Source: an uncultured Bacteroidota bacterium (GTDB taxonomy: Bacteria; Bacteroidota; Bacteroidia; Chitinophagales; Chitinophagaceae). Taken from it: a stretch of 64,000 nucleotides of DNA. The notes under the pieces are model-generated. The model saw only the letters and a list, made by a program, of their open reading frames with translations. It was not told where the DNA came from and made no database searches. The position numbers and the translations under genes are program-made. Shown here one piece after another: positions 24,400 to 34,106 of the stretch (within the stretch, counting starts at the first letter, position 1; the number at the start of each line of letters is the position of its first letter). The stretch lies in the NCBI GenBank assembly GCA_903831575.1, contig CAIKYB010000016.1:124001-188000 (forward strand), given 5' to 3'.

Positions 24400-27300
24400 T
24401 TAACTATGTGTCTCTTCTTTTTCTACAACACCTACATGCCTGTCTGTATTTCTTACTTTAGCCAAGTAGCTAACGTTAGGCAATACGTGTAATTGTTCTA
24501 ACACATAAAAGTTACGGTTTTCGTCTGCTCTTGCTTTTGATACGTCGCTTTCTTTATCATTCACATTTCCAAAACTGATGGCGTTTGTAGGACAAGCTTG
24601 CATACAAGCAGTTTTAACATTACGAACCATTGAAGGGTCTTGTTGTTTTTTTGCTTCTAATTTACTCTCTTGTAAGCGCTGCACACAGAAGGAACATTTT
24701 TCAATAACGCCTCTTGAACGAACAGTTACATCAGGGTTTAATACCATTCTTGTAAGATCTTCGTTCATTTGGAATACGACTTCATTCAATTCTTTATCGC
24801 GTAATGGCTCTTGATTATTTGCGAAGCTGTCTGCTCCTGTAAAATCAAGCCAGTTGAAACGACGCACTTTAAATGGACAGTTGTTTGCACAATATCTTGT
24901 TCCGATACAACGGTTGTAAGTCATTTGATTTAATCCCTCACTACTATGGTTAGTGGCAGCAACGGGACAAACGTTTTCGCAAGGCGCATTATCACAATGT
25001 TGACACATCATTGGCTGGAACACTACATCCGGATTTTTAACATCTCCAGTGAAATAGCGATCTATTCTTAACCAATGCATTTCATGTGCTTTCTGAACCT
25101 GAATCTTTCCAACAACACTAACGTTGTTTTCTGCAGTACAAGCAACTACGCATGCGCTACAACCTGTACAAGTATTTAGATCAATACTCATTCCCCACTT
25201 AATCCCTGGCTTTTCATAATTAGGATACATAGTTCCGTCTGTTACGAAATCTGTTTTTCCTTCAGCTAATAAATTTATTCTCTCGCTTCTTGGCTCTTCA
25301 AGAACAGCCTCAGGATTTTTTATAAAGCTTGGAAGATTTGTTTCAAATATTACAGGTCTGCTCTCTGATGAACCATGAACCTGCGTTTGTGCTAATGGAT
25401 AAGTGTTGCCTGTTTTAACAACATCAGCAACCGATGTATAAGAGAATGTGGCACCACTAATTGCTGTTAAAGGATAAGCATTTTTTCCTGCGCCTGTTGC
25501 AGACTTTCCAATTCTATCCATCGACATTTTTTCATCAGCACTTCCTCTTCCATATCCCAACGCTACTGCTACTGTCGAATTATTAAGACCTGGTAAAATC
25601 AATACTGGAAGTTCAACCGAATTTCCATTCACGGTGATTTTTACTGTTGGTTTTTCTGGTGTTACTTCATAAGCATCAGCTTCGCGCTGGTTGTTCATGA
25701 TATCTATTCCAATCAAGCTCTTTGCCAGCTCCGGACTAACCATTGCATAGTTGTCCCATGTTACTTTTGAAATAGGATCAGGTAATTCTTGTAACCAAGG
25801 ATTGTTTGCCTGGCTACCATTTCCCATTGATACTTTTTGATATAAAAAAACTTCTATTGCCCCGGTTTTTGCTGAAGCTGCTTTGGAAGCGGCATCTACC
25901 AGATTAGCAGCATTAAAAACCAAAGGAGCTTTTGCTACAGCAGTTTCTACAACGCCATCTTGTAATGCTTTTTCAAATTCAACCTTTGAAGACCAAAAGT
26001 TTTTAAGATATAATTCGTAATCGGCAACAGATGGTTGAGCTACTGTCCACTTTATTAAAGAGGTTTGGAACGCTCTTGTTTTGAATAATGGATTAATAAG
26101 CGGTTGCATGAAGCTGTAATGTCCTGTTTTAGGTTCAGCATCTCCCCAGCTTTCTAGCCAATGGTGTGAAGGAATTACATATTTACACTGCTCAGTTGTT
26201 TCATCTAGTGTGCTGTTAAAAGAAATGCTAACCGGAGCCTTTGCAATTGCAGCAGCTAGTTTTTTTCCATCCTTATATGAATAAACAGGATTGCAATCAT
26301 AAACCAATAAAGCTCCGATTGTTCCGTTATTTAACTCATTTTCTAATTGTGCCATATCAGCATCAACCCCTTTACGAGTATTGTTTGTTGTAGCCCAATT
26401 GACTGTTGTTCCATTAGCACCAATCATTTCATTGATCGCATTTACAACAACCTGAATATTAACATCATTACTACCACAAACTACTAATGATTCGCCTTTT
26501 GATGCCATTAATTGTGCTGCTGCTTTATCAATTCCTTCTTTTAATTGAGCATCTGTAATTCTTGGAGCTGAAACAGCACCGCCTAATTTTGCGAGCAATG
26601 CCAAAGCGATTGCACCTGTTTCCGAAGGCTTGTGTGTATAACGATCATCTGCGTTACTACCTGTTAAGCTTAACATGCTTTCAAAATGAAAGTGGCGGCT
26701 TAATGTTGGTTTTTCACCTGTTATTTTTCTATTAGCAGCATATTGTTTGCTGAATTCAACAGGACTTAACCAAGTACCTAAGAAATCTGCTCCTAAACTA
26801 ACGATTGTTTTTGCGCTATCAAATTGATAAGAAGGAATAGCTCTTTTGCCATAACAAGCCTCGTTTGCTAACAACATGCCACTATAACTTATAGTATCAT
26901 ATTGCACATGTCGACTTCCTGGATATTTAGCTATAAAATCATTGATAATTTGAAGGGTGGAAGGAGAGTGGATCGTAGAAGTTAATAACACCACTGATTT
27001 TCCTGCGATTCCTGACATAGCATTAGCAATCATGCTGTCAAAAGCATCAAATGTGCTCACCTCCTTGAAGTCAACACCATCTTTTTGTAAAGGATGACGA
27101 AGTCTTGTGGTATCATACAAATCAAGGACCGAAGCTTGTGTTTGAGCACTTGTTCCTCCTTTGGTTATTGATGAAAGTTCGTTTCCTTCAATTTTAATTG
27201 GTCTGCCATCTCTTTGTTTTACCACAACGCTTATTGCATCGCCGCCATTAACATAAGTAGACGCATAATAATTAGCTACGCCAGGAATGACATTGTCTGG

Positions 27301-27546
27301 TCTTTGAAGATAGGGAATAGCTCTTCTTACTGGCATTTCGCAGCTTGCAGCAATAGCAGCCGCGGCAGTACTAAATCCAAGATATTTAAGAAAATCTCTG
27401 CGGGGAGTTTTACCATCTAAAAGTCCTTCTTTTGAAAGCTCTTCAATGGGAAGTAAATCTTCATTGAACTCATCCTCACCGGATTGCTTAAAAGCGTCAG
27501 TTTGATTAAGTTCTCCAAAACTCTGCCAATACTTATTATTACTCAT
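24400..27546 (-). CDS. actB: Alternative complex III subunit ActB (molybdopterin-like/ferredoxin fusion)
   Basis: A 1048-residue periplasmic subunit. It starts with a Tat-like signal, TPRRDFLKYLGFS, ending in a lipobox AASC. The middle resembles molybdopterin oxidoreductases but is a relic without cofactor in this family. The C-terminal 250 residues are a ferredoxin-like arm with four Cys clusters: CTGCSACVVAC, CQHCDNAPCENVC, CIGTRYCANNC and CSFCVQ...CMQAC. These carry electrons from quinol to the ActA haems. Confidence 0.95.
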   Translation of the reverse strand: MSNNKYWQSFGELNQTDAFKQSGEDEFNEDLLPIEELSKEGLLDGKTPRRDFLKYLGFSTAAAAIAASCEMPVRRAIPYLQRPDNVIPGVANYYASTYVNGGDAISVVVKQRDGRPIKIEGNELSSITKGGTSAQTQASVLDLYDTTRLRHPLQKDGVDFKEVSTFDAFDSMIANAMSGIAGKSVVLLTSTIHSPSTLQIINDFIAKYPGSRHVQYDTISYSGMLLANEACYGKRAIPSYQFDSAKTIVSLGADFLGTWLSPVEFSKQYAANRKITGEKPTLSRHFHFESMLSLTGSNADDRYTHKPSETGAIALALLAKLGGAVSAPRITDAQLKEGIDKAAAQLMASKGESLVVCGSNDVNIQVVVNAINEMIGANGTTVNWATTNNTRKGVDADMAQLENELNNGTIGALLVYDCNPVYSYKDGKKLAAAIAKAPVSISFNSTLDETTEQCKYVIPSHHWLESWGDAEPKTGHYSFMQPLINPLFKTRAFQTSLIKWTVAQPSVADYELYLKNFWSSKVEFEKALQDGVVETAVAKAPLVFNAANLVDAASKAASAKTGAIEVFLYQKVSMGNGSQANNPWLQELPDPISKVTWDNYAMVSPELAKSLIGIDIMNNQREADAYEVTPEKPTVKITVNGNSVELPVLILPGLNNSTVAVALGYGRGSADEKMSMDRIGKSATGAGKNAYPLTAISGATFSYTSVADVVKTGNTYPLAQTQVHGSSESRPVIFETNLPSFIKNPEAVLEEPRSERINLLAEGKTDFVTDGTMYPNYEKPGIKWGMSIDLNTCTGCSACVVACTAENNVSVVGKIQVQKAHEMHWLRIDRYFTGDVKNPDVVFQPMMCQHCDNAPCENVCPVAATNHSSEGLNQMTYNRCIGTRYCANNCPFKVRRFNWLDFTGADSFANNQEPLRDKELNEVVFQMNEDLTRMVLNPDVTVRSRGVIEKCSFCVQRLQESKLEAKKQQDPSMVRNVKTACMQACPTNAISFGNVNDKESDVSKARADENRNFYVLEQLHVLPNVSYLAKVRNTDRHVGVVEKEETHS

Positions 27547-27622
27547 AGTTTAATAATTCTATAATTCTGTAATATACGCTATAACCTTGCTGGCTCTTTT
27601 ACGAGCAGCATAACATTATTTA

Positions 27623-28903
27623 TTAATAGTGACACTTTTGACACTCTGTTCCACCAATATTTTCAACAGTTACGCTGTCCATTTTATGGTTTTTGATATC
27701 ATTATGAAACTTCTCGTAAATACTGTAAAATTTATTTCCTTCGCCTGTTTTTTTATCGTAAAAATTAACCTTGCTTTCGCGATGGCAATTAACACACCAG
27801 CCCATGCTTAGTTCTGCAAACTGGTATACTTCAGGCATTTCCTGGATATTACCATGACAGGTTTGACATTGTTGTTGCCCTACTTTTATGTGTTGACTAT
27901 GATTGAAATAAACATGATCCGGAAGATTATGGATTTTTACCCAAGAGATTGGTCTTGCACCATCAGGAGTGCCATCATTATTATTATCTGGGTTGTATTC
28001 TTTTTTATCAGCATTCCATCCTGCATAAGCATAAAGCTTTTGAATTTCTTCTGTGCCATTTACAGCGCTTCCATCTTCTCTTACAATTGGATCTCCTTTA
28101 TATTCCTTAATAGCCTTATGGCAATTCATACAAACATTTACTGAAGGAATTCCTGCATGTTTGCTATCCTGAGCACTACCATGACAATACAAACAACTGA
28201 TTTGGTTTGTTCCGGCGTGTACCTTATGTGAATAATAGATAGGTTGAACAGGCTGATAGTTTTTCATACGGCCTAATCCAATAGCAGCACTGATTACATA
28301 ATAACCGCCCACTGCAAATAATAACAAAATTCCAGCCATTAAATACGCTTTATTGCGATAAAATGGAACGGGTTCTCCACGATGAATCCCCACTTTGTCA
28401 TCAGATAATTTGCGAAGATTACTATTAACCTGTAATAAGATAAAAGCAACAAGGGCTAATACCAAGGTTAATATTCCAAAAATCATTGAATTATCAGTTT
28501 CACCTCCTTCGCCGCCAGTTGTAGCCGTTTGAGCTGCTGCAGGTGGAGTATAATCATCTACGTATTTTAAAATAGCGTCTACTTCGTCTTTTTTAAGACT
28601 GCTAAAAGAAGTCATTACAGTTGGCTTCCATTTTTCAAACAGTGCTTTTGCATATGCATCAGACGCAATCATCTGTGCAGGATTGGCTACCCATTTGTAT
28701 ATCCAGTCTGGACTAGGTATTCTTTTACTCCAACCTTTTAAAGCTGGGCCCGTGTAATCCGCATCTGGCTTATGACAGTTGGCGCAATTCGCCTTAAACA
28801 GCGCTTCGCCGTCAGCAGCAAAAACATTATTATTTGGGGCAAAAGATAATACGAGAAGTAGTGTAAATAAGACTTTGTTAAAAGTTGTGCGATAGCAAAT
28901 CAT
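27623..28903 (-). CDS. actA: Alternative complex III multihaem cytochrome ActA with extra haem domain
   Basis: 426 residues with six CxxCH motifs. The N-terminus has a signal peptide and a monohaem cytochrome c (FKANCANCHKPDADYTGPAL). Two membrane helices follow (FGILTLVLALVAFILL, YLMAGILLLFAVGGYYV), then five haem sites (CLYCH, CMNCH, CQTCH, CVNCH, CQKCH). The known complex has a pentahaem ActA, so the first domain is extra. It is the first gene of a minus-strand operon of more than 14 kb and has its own promoter. Confidence 0.93.
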   Translation of the reverse strand: MICYRTTFNKVLFTLLLVLSFAPNNNVFAADGEALFKANCANCHKPDADYTGPALKGWSKRIPSPDWIYKWVANPAQMIASDAYAKALFEKWKPTVMTSFSSLKKDEVDAILKYVDDYTPPAAAQTATTGGEGGETDNSMIFGILTLVLALVAFILLQVNSNLRKLSDDKVGIHRGEPVPFYRNKAYLMAGILLLFAVGGYYVISAAIGLGRMKNYQPVQPIYYSHKVHAGTNQISCLYCHGSAQDSKHAGIPSVNVCMNCHKAIKEYKGDPIVREDGSAVNGTEEIQKLYAYAGWNADKKEYNPDNNNDGTPDGARPISWVKIHNLPDHVYFNHSQHIKVGQQQCQTCHGNIQEMPEVYQFAELSMGWCVNCHRESKVNFYDKKTGEGNKFYSIYEKFHNDIKNHKMDSVTVENIGGTECQKCHY

Positions 28904-28945
28904 ACATTATCGGGTCTAATGTGGAAAAATTCCTTTTTTCGGAAG

Positions 28946-28978
28946 CAAAAGTAAGGGAGGATATTGACATAATATCAA
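28946..28978 (-). promoter_or_regulatory. Promoter of the act-cta operon
   Basis: On the minus strand TTG (28976-28978), a 22-base spacer and TACTTTTG (28946-28953), matching TAnnTTTG. The leader is about 37 nt. It is the only good promoter seen for the whole respiratory block. Confidence 0.7.
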
Positions 28979-29133
28979 CATTTTGTAAAAATTTTTTGAG
29001 TTATTTTCAATGGAATTCAACGAATTGGAAAAATTCAGAAATGCAATTGTCATAAAATTGTAAACAAATGGGTTTTTATTAGAACTTTTAAAGAAAAAGG
29101 AATTAATAAATAAGATTTGTGCAATTTTGCAGC

Positions 29134-29424
29134 ATGTTTGAAAAATTGCGGCAACATTGGAAGGTAAATAACTTGAATCTATTCTTAATTATCAGCACTT
29201 TTGCTCTTGGAGGCAGCGCCTGTGCTAGTATAGCCAAAAAAATACTTGGGTTTTGTGTTATTAAAAATGATGTGGTATTGACTATCGTTTATTTACTTTT
29301 AATAACTGTACTATGGCCAATCTGTGTTTTAATTATTAGCATTCCTTTAAACCAATTCTCTTTTTTTAAAAAATACCTCCTTCGGGTATTTGGAAAATTG
29401 TCAGGCAAAAAAAAGAACCCATAA
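29134..29424 (+). CDS. DUF6787 family membrane protein
   Basis: A 96-residue protein with two helices (NLFLIISTFALGGSACASI and VVLTIVYLLLITVLWPICVLIISI). It opens FEKLRQHWKVNNLNLFLI and ends FFKKYLLRVFGK, the layout of the Bacteroidota DUF6787 family (N-terminal K-W motif, C-terminal positive tail). Function unknown. I chose the ATG at 29134 over the upstream GTG at 29119, which adds five residues outside the family. Confidence 0.75.
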   Translation: MFEKLRQHWKVNNLNLFLIISTFALGGSACASIAKKILGFCVIKNDVVLTIVYLLLITVLWPICVLIISIPLNQFSFFKKYLLRVFGKLSGKKKNP

Positions 29425-29529
29425 GCTGTATTTTTTTATAAAAAAAGCAAAATCAACGTTAAAAGAATCAGCTACATCATTCCAAATTGCTTTACTTTCA
29501 TAATATTACGCCCTAAAGCATTAAAATTC

Positions 29530-30639
29530 TTGAGGTTCAAATTATTTTTTTTACTTGTTTTACCATTTTCCACGCATGCACAACGCTTTGTTTGTGGGAT
29601 AGTTTACGATATTTCCAAAGTTAATTACGTTGAAAATGTAAGGGTAGTAAGTTCTTCGGGGATTTTCACCTTTACTGATAGTCTTGGCAAGTATAAAATC
29701 CTTGTAAACGAAAAAGACTCCCTGACTTATTCTTACAATAATAAAGCCACTCAAAAATTTTCTATTGGACAAATACAAGATCCGCTTCACTTTGATATTT
29801 CATTACATATCAATGTTAAAGGCAAATACAGCTTTCTTAAAGAAGTAACTGTTTTTTCAAAATCATACCGAGAGGACTCTTTAGAAAACAGAAAACTTTA
29901 TGCAGATATCTTTCGTTTTACAAAGCCGGGTTTACAAACTTCGACTTCTGCAGATGGTGGCGTAGGATTAGATCTGGACGAACTGATCAACATGTTCAGG
30001 TTTCGAAGAAACAAAAGAATGCTAGCCTTTCAAAAAAGACTAGAAGAACAGGAAAAAGAAAAATACGTCAATTACAGATTCAATAAACTTTTTATAAAAA
30101 GAATTACAGGATTACAAAGTCCTTTATTGGATACGTTTATGGTTTGGTATAGGCCTAATTATGAATTTGTAATAACCGGTGATGAAATTTCTTTTAATCA
30201 ATACATTTTGAATGCCTGTAAACAATTTAAAAAAATTACACCAATTTTTAAGCCAACAGTTTTAGTAAAAGATACGATTATGGAATACAACAAGTTAACA
30301 CCAGAAGAAGAATATGTGATTTTAAAAAAAGGAACAGAATCACCCTATATCGGCGAATACACAAAAAATAAGTTGGAAGGAACGTACATCTGTAGACGAT
30401 GCAATGCTCCTTTATATCTTTCAAAAGATAAGTTTGATTCCCATTGTGGATGGCCGAGTTTTGATGATGAAATTCCTGGAGCTGTTAAGCAGGTTCCTGA
30501 TGCAGATGGAAGCAGAACCGAGATTATCTGTGCGAAATGTGGCGGACACCTTGGTCATGTTTTTCTTGGAGAAAGACTTACAGAAAAAAATACCAGGCAT
30601 TGTGTGAATTCTATTTCTATGAAGTTTATTCCAAAATAA
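29530..30639 (+). CDS. Secreted carboxypeptidase-regulatory-like domain fused to MsrB
   Basis: 369 residues, TTG start. Signal peptide ([16 protein letters not shown]), then a beta-sandwich region ([39 protein letters not shown]) like CarboxypepD_reg domains, a charged middle, and from residue 251 a complete methionine-(R)-sulfoxide reductase: [20 protein letters not shown], zinc CxxC pairs (C288/C291, C334/C337), SHC306GWPSF, and the catalytic Cys358 in RHCVNS. The MsrB start resembles a stand-alone start, so an internal start at 30280 is possible. As a fusion, the enzyme would act in the periplasm. Confidence 0.8.
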   Translation: MRFKLFFLLVLPFSTHAQRFVCGIVYDISKVNYVENVRVVSSSGIFTFTDSLGKYKILVNEKDSLTYSYNNKATQKFSIGQIQDPLHFDISLHINVKGKYSFLKEVTVFSKSYREDSLENRKLYADIFRFTKPGLQTSTSADGGVGLDLDELINMFRFRRNKRMLAFQKRLEEQEKEKYVNYRFNKLFIKRITGLQSPLLDTFMVWYRPNYEFVITGDEISFNQYILNACKQFKKITPIFKPTVLVKDTIMEYNKLTPEEEYVILKKGTESPYIGEYTKNKLEGTYICRRCNAPLYLSKDKFDSHCGWPSFDDEIPGAVKQVPDADGSRTEIICAKCGGHLGHVFLGERLTEKNTRHCVNSISMKFIPK

Positions 30640-30683
30640 TTTTAAAGAGAGGTTCCCCTATTTTTAAACAACGTAGAAAAAGT

Positions 30684-32693
30684 CTAATACCCCATCAGTT
30701 TTTCTATCTTTTCACGCAAACGCGTATACGCCATAAAGTTTTTTTCTAATTCTATATTAAAAGGAATCGGCGTGTCTAAACTTGCGCATCTAATAACAGG
30801 TGCGTCTAATAAATGAAAACAATTTTCTGTTATCCATGCTGATATTTCTCCTCCGATACCACCAATCAAACTGTCTTCGTGTAACAACAAAACTCTTCCC
30901 GTACGCATAACCGAAGCTTTTATGGCTTCATAATCCAATGGTAACAACGTTCTTAAATCTAAAATATCAATTGAGATTGCAGGATTCTTTTTTGCATAAT
31001 CTAAAGCCCAATGTACACCAGCTCCGTATGTAATTATAGAAACATGTTCTCCTGCCATTACATGCTTTGCTTTTCCTATTTCTATTTCATAATATTCATC
31101 TGGAACCATTCCACTAACGCTTCTGTATAATGCCTTGTGTTCAAAAAAGATAACAGGATTAGGGTCATTGATAGCGGCAATCAACAATCCTTTAGCATCA
31201 ATAGGAGAGGAAGAATAAATAACTTTTAATCCGGGTGTATGAGCAAACCAGGCTTCATTACTCTGGCTGTGAAATGGACCGGCACCTACACCGCCGCCTG
31301 TTGGCATACGAACCACCACATCTGCGTTTTGGCCCCACCGATAGTGTATCTTGGCAAGGTTATTAATAATCTGATTGAAGCCTACGGTAGCGAAATCTGC
31401 AAACTGCATTTCCATCATGGCCTTGTATCCTTTCAAACTTAAACCTAAAGCAGCACCAACAATTGCGCTTTCACAAATCGGCGTGTTGCGAATGCGGTCT
31501 TTTCCAAATTTTTCAACGAATCCTTCTGTTACTTTAAAGGCACCGCCATACTCTGCTATATCTTGTCCCATTAAAACAAAATCATGATGACGGTCCAGCG
31601 ATTGATATAATGCATCGCTAATGGCATTGATGTATTTTTTTTCTGATGAGCCTCCGTTAAAGATAGGCTCGTGTATGGAACTGTTGTCGATTATAGTATT
31701 GGTATAACTTTTTTTAGGCGCATACACATCATTTATTTCTTCAGAAAGATTAGGAACAACTTGCTCCGCATCGAAGCCAATTTTTAATTCTGATTCAATA
31801 TGATTTTTGGTAGACAATCTGATTTCTGATATTTCTCCTTCCGACAAAATATTTTCCTCTTTTAACCAGTTCTCGTAATTTTTGATAGGATCTTTTTTCT
31901 CCCATTCTTCGAATAAATGTTTGGGTACATATTTTACGCCGCTTGCTTCTTCGTGTCCGCGCATGCGAAAAGTCATACATTCTATCAAATATGGTTTTTG
32001 ATTGTTGATGCAATATTCTCTAACGCCTTTTATCGTTTCATACACTTCTAAAATATTATTACCATCAATTTGTATGCCTTCGATACCATAACCAACAGCT
32101 TTATCAACCAGATTTTTACAGCGATATTGTTCACTTGTAGGCGTACTTAATCCATATCCATTGTTTTCAATAATAAAGATTACCGGCAAATCCCATACAG
32201 CTGCAACATTTAAGGCTTCGTGAAAATCTCCTTCGCTTGTTCCACCGTCACCAGTAAACGCAAGTGATACTTTTGATTCTTTTTTAAGTTTATGGGCAAG
32301 TGCTACTCCATCAGCAATAGCCATTTGTGGTCCAAGATGAGAGATCATTCCGCAAACATGGTGTTCGGCACTACCAAAATGAAAGCTTCTTTCTCTTCCT
32401 TTACTATATCCATCTTTATTGCCTTGCCATTGTTTAAATAATTTACTCAGAGGCATCTGACGAGAAGTGAATACGCCAAGATTTCGGTGAAGGGGCATAA
32501 TCCATTCGTCTATATCAAGCGCTTTCGTTGCGCCTACGGCAATCGCTTCCTGACCAATTCCGCTAAACCATTTGGATATTTTTCCCTGGCGCAATAACAC
32601 CAACATTTTTTCCTCAATCATGCGAGGATATAAAATTGATTTGTATAAATCAATTAACTGGTCGTTGGTGAATCCTTTTTTAGAAAATTGCAT
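30684..32693 (-). CDS. Branched-chain 2-oxo acid dehydrogenase E1, alpha-beta fusion
   Basis: About 669 residues in which E1 alpha and E1 beta are one chain. The alpha half has the thiamine diphosphate motif GDGGTSEGDFHEALN...ENNGYG. The beta half has GQDIAEYGGAFKVTEGF, RIRNTPICESAIVGAALG, MPTGGGVGAGPFHSQS and VIYSSSPIDAKGLL. It decarboxylates branched-chain 2-oxo acids (or pyruvate) and passes the acyl group to lipoyl E2, which is not in the window. The start could also be a TTG at 32726; the ATG at 32693 fits better. Confidence 0.88.
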   Translation of the reverse strand: MQFSKKGFTNDQLIDLYKSILYPRMIEEKMLVLLRQGKISKWFSGIGQEAIAVGATKALDIDEWIMPLHRNLGVFTSRQMPLSKLFKQWQGNKDGYSKGRERSFHFGSAEHHVCGMISHLGPQMAIADGVALAHKLKKESKVSLAFTGDGGTSEGDFHEALNVAAVWDLPVIFIIENNGYGLSTPTSEQYRCKNLVDKAVGYGIEGIQIDGNNILEVYETIKGVREYCINNQKPYLIECMTFRMRGHEEASGVKYVPKHLFEEWEKKDPIKNYENWLKEENILSEGEISEIRLSTKNHIESELKIGFDAEQVVPNLSEEINDVYAPKKSYTNTIIDNSSIHEPIFNGGSSEKKYINAISDALYQSLDRHHDFVLMGQDIAEYGGAFKVTEGFVEKFGKDRIRNTPICESAIVGAALGLSLKGYKAMMEMQFADFATVGFNQIINNLAKIHYRWGQNADVVVRMPTGGGVGAGPFHSQSNEAWFAHTPGLKVIYSSSPIDAKGLLIAAINDPNPVIFFEHKALYRSVSGMVPDEYYEIEIGKAKHVMAGEHVSIITYGAGVHWALDYAKKNPAISIDILDLRTLLPLDYEAIKASVMRTGRVLLLHEDSLIGGIGGEISAWITENCFHLLDAPVIRCASLDTPIPFNIELEKNFMAYTRLREKIEKLMGY

Positions 32694-32776
32694 GGGCGAA
32701 TTTCTTGATAATTGGTGATATGACAAAAGAAAGGTTATTTTCTTGTTTAAAGGAGAGGTTTTTCTTTTTTATACAT

Positions 32777-32802
32777 TAGCCCACCGTTTAAATGGTGGGC
32801 TA
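32777..32802. repeat. 9-bp hairpin after the M16 peptidase pair
   Basis: tagcccacc and ggtgggcta are exact complements around gtttaaat. No T-run follows in the direction of transcription. It is REP-like in form and lies between two minus-strand genes. Confidence 0.6.
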
Positions 32803-32821
32803 GCTAACAAATGATATTTCA

Positions 32822-34099
32822 TCAATAAACCACCAACTCCCAAAACTTCTCCGGCTGCAAATATTTATTCGCTAATTCCATTAAAGTATCCGCATTAACC
32901 ATTTTTATTTCTTTTATAGAATCATAAAAATAATCTTCATCTAAATTATTTAAAATAATATTTTTCCATTTGGCCATAATTTGAAAAGGCCCATCAAGAT
33001 CACCCAATATTCCTCCAATCATATAATTGCGTACCAACAATAATTCATCTTCTGGTATTTTTTCTTCCCTCAACTTCTTCATTTCTTTATACACTTCTTC
33101 TATTGTTGCTTCTGATACGTCTTTGCCCGCTTCTGTACTAATCAACCATGCAGATTCTGTCATGTGGTTCTGGATATAACTATATATCCCATAAGTATAT
33201 CCTTTTTCTTCTCTGATATTACTCATTAGCCTGGAGCCAAAAAAACCACCGAATACGGTATTTAAAACCATCGCTTTTTTAAAATCTGGATGAAGACGAT
33301 TAGGAAAAGGTGTGGCTATTCTGATAGCGCCTTGTACAGCATTTACATCATTTTGAATACGGTATTTTTTTTCTGCTGATGGCTTCATTTTTATTTGAGG
33401 CAATACTGCAGCTTGCTGGTTTACTTTTAATTTGCCAAAGGCATCGTTTAATTTTTTATTTAAATCATTCGAAAAATTTCCTGAAATAAAAATGACGCAA
33501 TTCCCTTTTAAATAATACTCTTCGTAAAACTTTTTACATGCTTCTATTGAAAGGGCAGCAATGTCATCTGGGTGGGTATAGGTTCCATATGGATGGTCTT
33601 TTCCATAAATATAGCTGTCAATCAAACGGCCTGCTACAAACTCTGCTTTTTGTAAATTAACTGCTAGTCTTTGTTTGGAGTTTTGTTGATATATCTCCAA
33701 TTCTTGTTGAGGAAAAATAGCGTCTGTCAGCATATCTTGTACAACTGGTAATAACTTGTCAATATGCTTGGATAAAGTATGAAGTGTAACGGTTGCCGTT
33801 TCATTATAACAGGCCCTGCTGCAATAACCTCCGTAGTATTCAAACGCTTCATTAATTTGAAGAGCAGACTTGGTGCTTGTTCCGTTTTTTAATAAAAAAT
33901 TGGTTGCTGCGGCTATGCCTTTCTGTTGTTCGAAAGAATTTCCTGCGTAAAAAACAAGTTCCAATTGTATCACTTCCTGGGCGCCTGCATTAACACTATA
34001 AACATGAATCCCATTGTCTAATTTATAGGTTTCATACGGCTTCAACATTAAGCTATAATCAACAGCGTCTTTTATCCTTGGGGCTATTTTTCTGTTCAT
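32822..34099 (-). CDS. M16 peptidase family, non-catalytic subunit
   Basis: A 425-residue M16 fold with two similar halves, but the zinc motif HxxEH is replaced (AAATNFLLKNGT where HFLEHMLFKGT is usual), so it cannot bind catalytic zinc. It retains the substrate-binding region GFFGSRLMSNIREEKGYTYG, the R/Y pair typical of M16B partners. It pairs with the catalytic gene immediately upstream (gap 7 bp), as in heterodimeric bacterial M16B peptidases. No signal peptide, so cytoplasmic or released. Confidence 0.88.
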   Translation of the reverse strand: MNRKIAPRIKDAVDYSLMLKPYETYKLDNGIHVYSVNAGAQEVIQLELVFYAGNSFEQQKGIAAATNFLLKNGTSTKSALQINEAFEYYGGYCSRACYNETATVTLHTLSKHIDKLLPVVQDMLTDAIFPQQELEIYQQNSKQRLAVNLQKAEFVAGRLIDSYIYGKDHPYGTYTHPDDIAALSIEACKKFYEEYYLKGNCVIFISGNFSNDLNKKLNDAFGKLKVNQQAAVLPQIKMKPSAEKKYRIQNDVNAVQGAIRIATPFPNRLHPDFKKAMVLNTVFGGFFGSRLMSNIREEKGYTYGIYSYIQNHMTESAWLISTEAGKDVSEATIEEVYKEMKKLREEKIPEDELLLVRNYMIGGILGDLDGPFQIMAKWKNIILNNLDEDYFYDSIKEIKMVNADTLMELANKYLQPEKFWELVVY

Positions 34100-34106
34100 T
34101 TTTGTT

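Noticed and set aside
24400-27546. ActB as an active molybdopterin enzyme
   Set aside because: The family has lost the cofactor and the surroundings are those of alternative complex III, so I call it ActB.
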